Assembly: GCA_002747015.1 (NCBI GenBank)
Contig: NVXI01000003.1
Coordinates: forward strand, 201,883 to 216,492
Direction of reading: 5' to 3'
DNA from: Zetaproteobacteria bacterium
GTDB lineage: Bacteria; Pseudomonadota; Alphaproteobacteria; Micavibrionales; Micavibrionaceae
Length of the DNA stretch: 14,610 bases
Positions 13,581 to 14,610 of the stretch are shown in pieces. Below the pieces are notes generated by a model that saw only the letters and a list, made by a program, of their open reading frames with translations, did not search any database and was not told where the DNA came from. Position 1 is the stretch's first letter. Each line of letters opens with the position of its first letter. A program made the translations under genes and the position numbers.

Positions 13581-14186
13581 CTATTCAGAGTCGCCTTCAT
13601 CAGAAGACACTTCAGAAGTTTCTTCCACATCGGCAGATACTTCCTCTTTAACTTCTTCAACGGGCTCTTCATAAGTATTGGCATCCGTAATCAATGCGCG
13701 GCCTGTTCTGTGCTGGATTTCTGCTTCTTCTGGTGAGCGTGCAATATTCACGATCACTTCAACAGATACCTCTGGATGTAAAACAATTTCAACAGGGATC
13801 AAACCAATCATTTTAATATTTTGGTTCAAACGCACCATGTTTTTGGTGATTGCTTCTTTTGATGTTTCAGAAACAGCATTCGCGATATCACGTGCATTCA
13901 CAGAACCAAAAAGCTGACCAGATTCTGAAGCTTGACGAATAAGTGGTGCCTTCACACCCTCAAGCGTCTTCGCTAATTTTTCTGCTTCTTTTTGCTTTTT
14001 AGAGCTATCGGCTTCCAAAGACTTCTTCTGTGCTTCGAAATATGCAAGATTTGCTTTGCTTGCGCGTAAAGCTTTCTTCTGTGGTAGAAGATAGTTACGA
14101 GCAAAACCGGGCTTAACATTTACCACGTCGCCCATTACACCGAGCTTTTCAACACGCTCAAGCAAGATAATTTGTGTAGATGACAT
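13581..14186 (-). CDS. rplI: 50S ribosomal protein L9, with acidic C-terminal extension
   Basis: L9 binds domain V of 23S rRNA at the base of the L1 stalk and reaches over neighbouring ribosomes. The N-terminal domain shows IILLERVEKLG, then GDVVNVKPGFARNYLLPQKKA (19-39), the family signature region. The long connecting helix (about 41-76) and a C-terminal RNA-binding domain containing GQLFGSV follow. At 201 residues it is longer than the roughly 149 of E. coli; the surplus after about 150 includes RSPEEAE, common in alphaproteobacteria, and an acidic Glu/Ser tail (172-201). The start has AGGAG 7 bases upstream (14198-14194). It lies 21 bases after rpsR and is followed by the terminator before dnaB. 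Confidence 0.97.
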   Translation of the reverse strand: MSSTQIILLERVEKLGVMGDVVNVKPGFARNYLLPQKKALRASKANLAYFEAQKKSLEADSSKKQKEAEKLAKTLEGVKAPLIRQASESGQLFGSVNARDIANAVSETSKEAITKNMVRLNQNIKMIGLIPVEIVLHPEVSVEVIVNIARSPEEAEIQHRTGRALITDANTYEEPVEEVKEEVSADVEETSEVSSDEGDSE

Positions 14187-14207
14187 TAGATTTCTCCTAA
14201 TCCTGAA

Positions 14208-14486
14208 TTAACGACGCGTTTGTGGACGCTGGTCGCCTTCATATTGAAGGTATGGTAACAATCCCATGAAACGCGCACGTTTAATTGCTTTTGCAAGTTC
14301 ACGTTGCTTCTTTTGAGATACGGCTGTGATACGGCTTGGGATAATTTTCCCACGCTCGGAAATGTAACGGCCTAAAAGACGTGTGTTTTTCCAATCAATT
14401 TCCGGCGCATTCGGGCCAGTAAATGGACATGTCTTCTTACGACGGAAAAACGGACGTTTTACTGTTGGGGCATCAGATGCACTCAT
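14208..14486 (-). CDS. rpsR: 30S ribosomal protein S18
   Basis: S18 pairs with S6 on the platform of the small subunit. The 92 residues contain the family core: [13 protein letters not shown], the stretch [19 protein letters not shown], then [20 protein letters not shown] and ARFMGLLPY. The ATG overlaps the rpsF stop by one base (TAATG), and a strong GAGGAGG (14500-14494, 7-base spacing) lies within the last codons of rpsF. This is the usual S6-S18-L9 operon order. Confidence 0.98.
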   Translation of the reverse strand: MSASDAPTVKRPFFRRKKTCPFTGPNAPEIDWKNTRLLGRYISERGKIIPSRITAVSQKKQRELAKAIKRARFMGLLPYLQYEGDQRPQTRR

Positions 14487-14610
14487 TATGCAGCCTCCTC
14501 TTTCTTATAATTAGATTTTTTTTCATATCTTGAAGGTCTTTTGTCGTCATCACGACCACCTTTATCCATCACACATGACGGACCTTCCGACAGGCTTTCC
14601 TCACGTATAG
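14486..14610 (-). CDS. rpsF: 30S ribosomal protein S6, C-terminal end
   Basis: Only the last 41 codons are present; the gene runs off the right edge. The minus-strand frame ends TAA at 14488-14486, directly overlapping the rpsR ATG. The decoded C-terminus begins [17 protein letters not shown] and continues into a charged tail ([14 protein letters not shown]...YKKEEAA), matching the S6 end, where a similar EGPS motif is followed by an Asp/Arg/Lys-rich extension in alphaproteobacteria. Its position ahead of rpsR and rplI supports the call. Confidence 0.9.
   Translation of the reverse strand, partial: IREESLSEGPSCVMDKGGRDDDKRPSRYEKKSNYKKEEAA

Noticed and set aside
1..14610. Search for tRNA, rRNA, CRISPR repeats, insertion sequences, integrases and phage genes
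   Set aside because: None seen. The window is almost wholly occupied by identified or plausible protein genes.

Overview
This window looks like a chromosomal core segment of an alphaproteobacterium of moderate to low GC. The evidence is the gene order rpsF-rpsR-rplI-dnaB-alr on the minus strand, the long acidic-tailed L9, an ETF:quinone oxidoreductase followed by a TPR protein and ispE, and an alphaproteobacterial-style PBP1A. The genus cannot be fixed from the sequence alone. No tRNA, rRNA, CRISPR array, insertion sequence or phage gene is visible. Coding density is very high: no gene-free stretch exceeds about 115 bases.

Layout. Bases 1-3438 (plus): the 3' part of ETF:quinone oxidoreductase, an exported TPR repeat protein, and ispE. 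Bases 3441-4127 (minus): rluA, which meets ispE tail to tail with 2 bases between the stops. Bases 4242-5687 (plus): two unrecognised genes, AT-rich especially in the second, predicted to encode a secreted and a membrane-anchored helical protein. They are the least explained part of the window. Bases 5700-10134 (minus): a compact operon in transcription order mlaE-mlaF-mrcA-GIY-YIG, with ATGA and TAATG stop/start overlaps at two of its junctions. Bases 10249-10914 (plus): a VanX-like D-Ala-D-Ala dipeptidase whose third zinc-ligand position is Asp instead of His. Bases 10900-14610 (minus): in transcription order rpsF (3' end), rpsR, rplI, a terminator hairpin, dnaB, alr. The dipeptidase and alr overlap tail to tail by 15 bases.

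Functional themes. Much of the window concerns the cell envelope: IspE feeds the isoprenoid pathway that supplies undecaprenyl phosphate, Alr makes D-alanine, the VanX-like enzyme would split D-Ala-D-Ala, PBP1A polymerises and cross-links peptidoglycan, and MlaE/MlaF form the core of an outer-membrane lipid-asymmetry transporter. The rest is ribosome (S6, S18, L9, RluA modification), replication (DnaB) and electron transfer (ETF-QO).

Points most worth a second look: the orphan pair at 4242-5687, which may be a diverged tandem duplicate; a terminator hairpin whose U-tract runs directly into the dnaB start codon; the H-to-D change in the dipeptidase metal site; and the mlaE-mlaF pair with no substrate-binding mlaD gene beside it.
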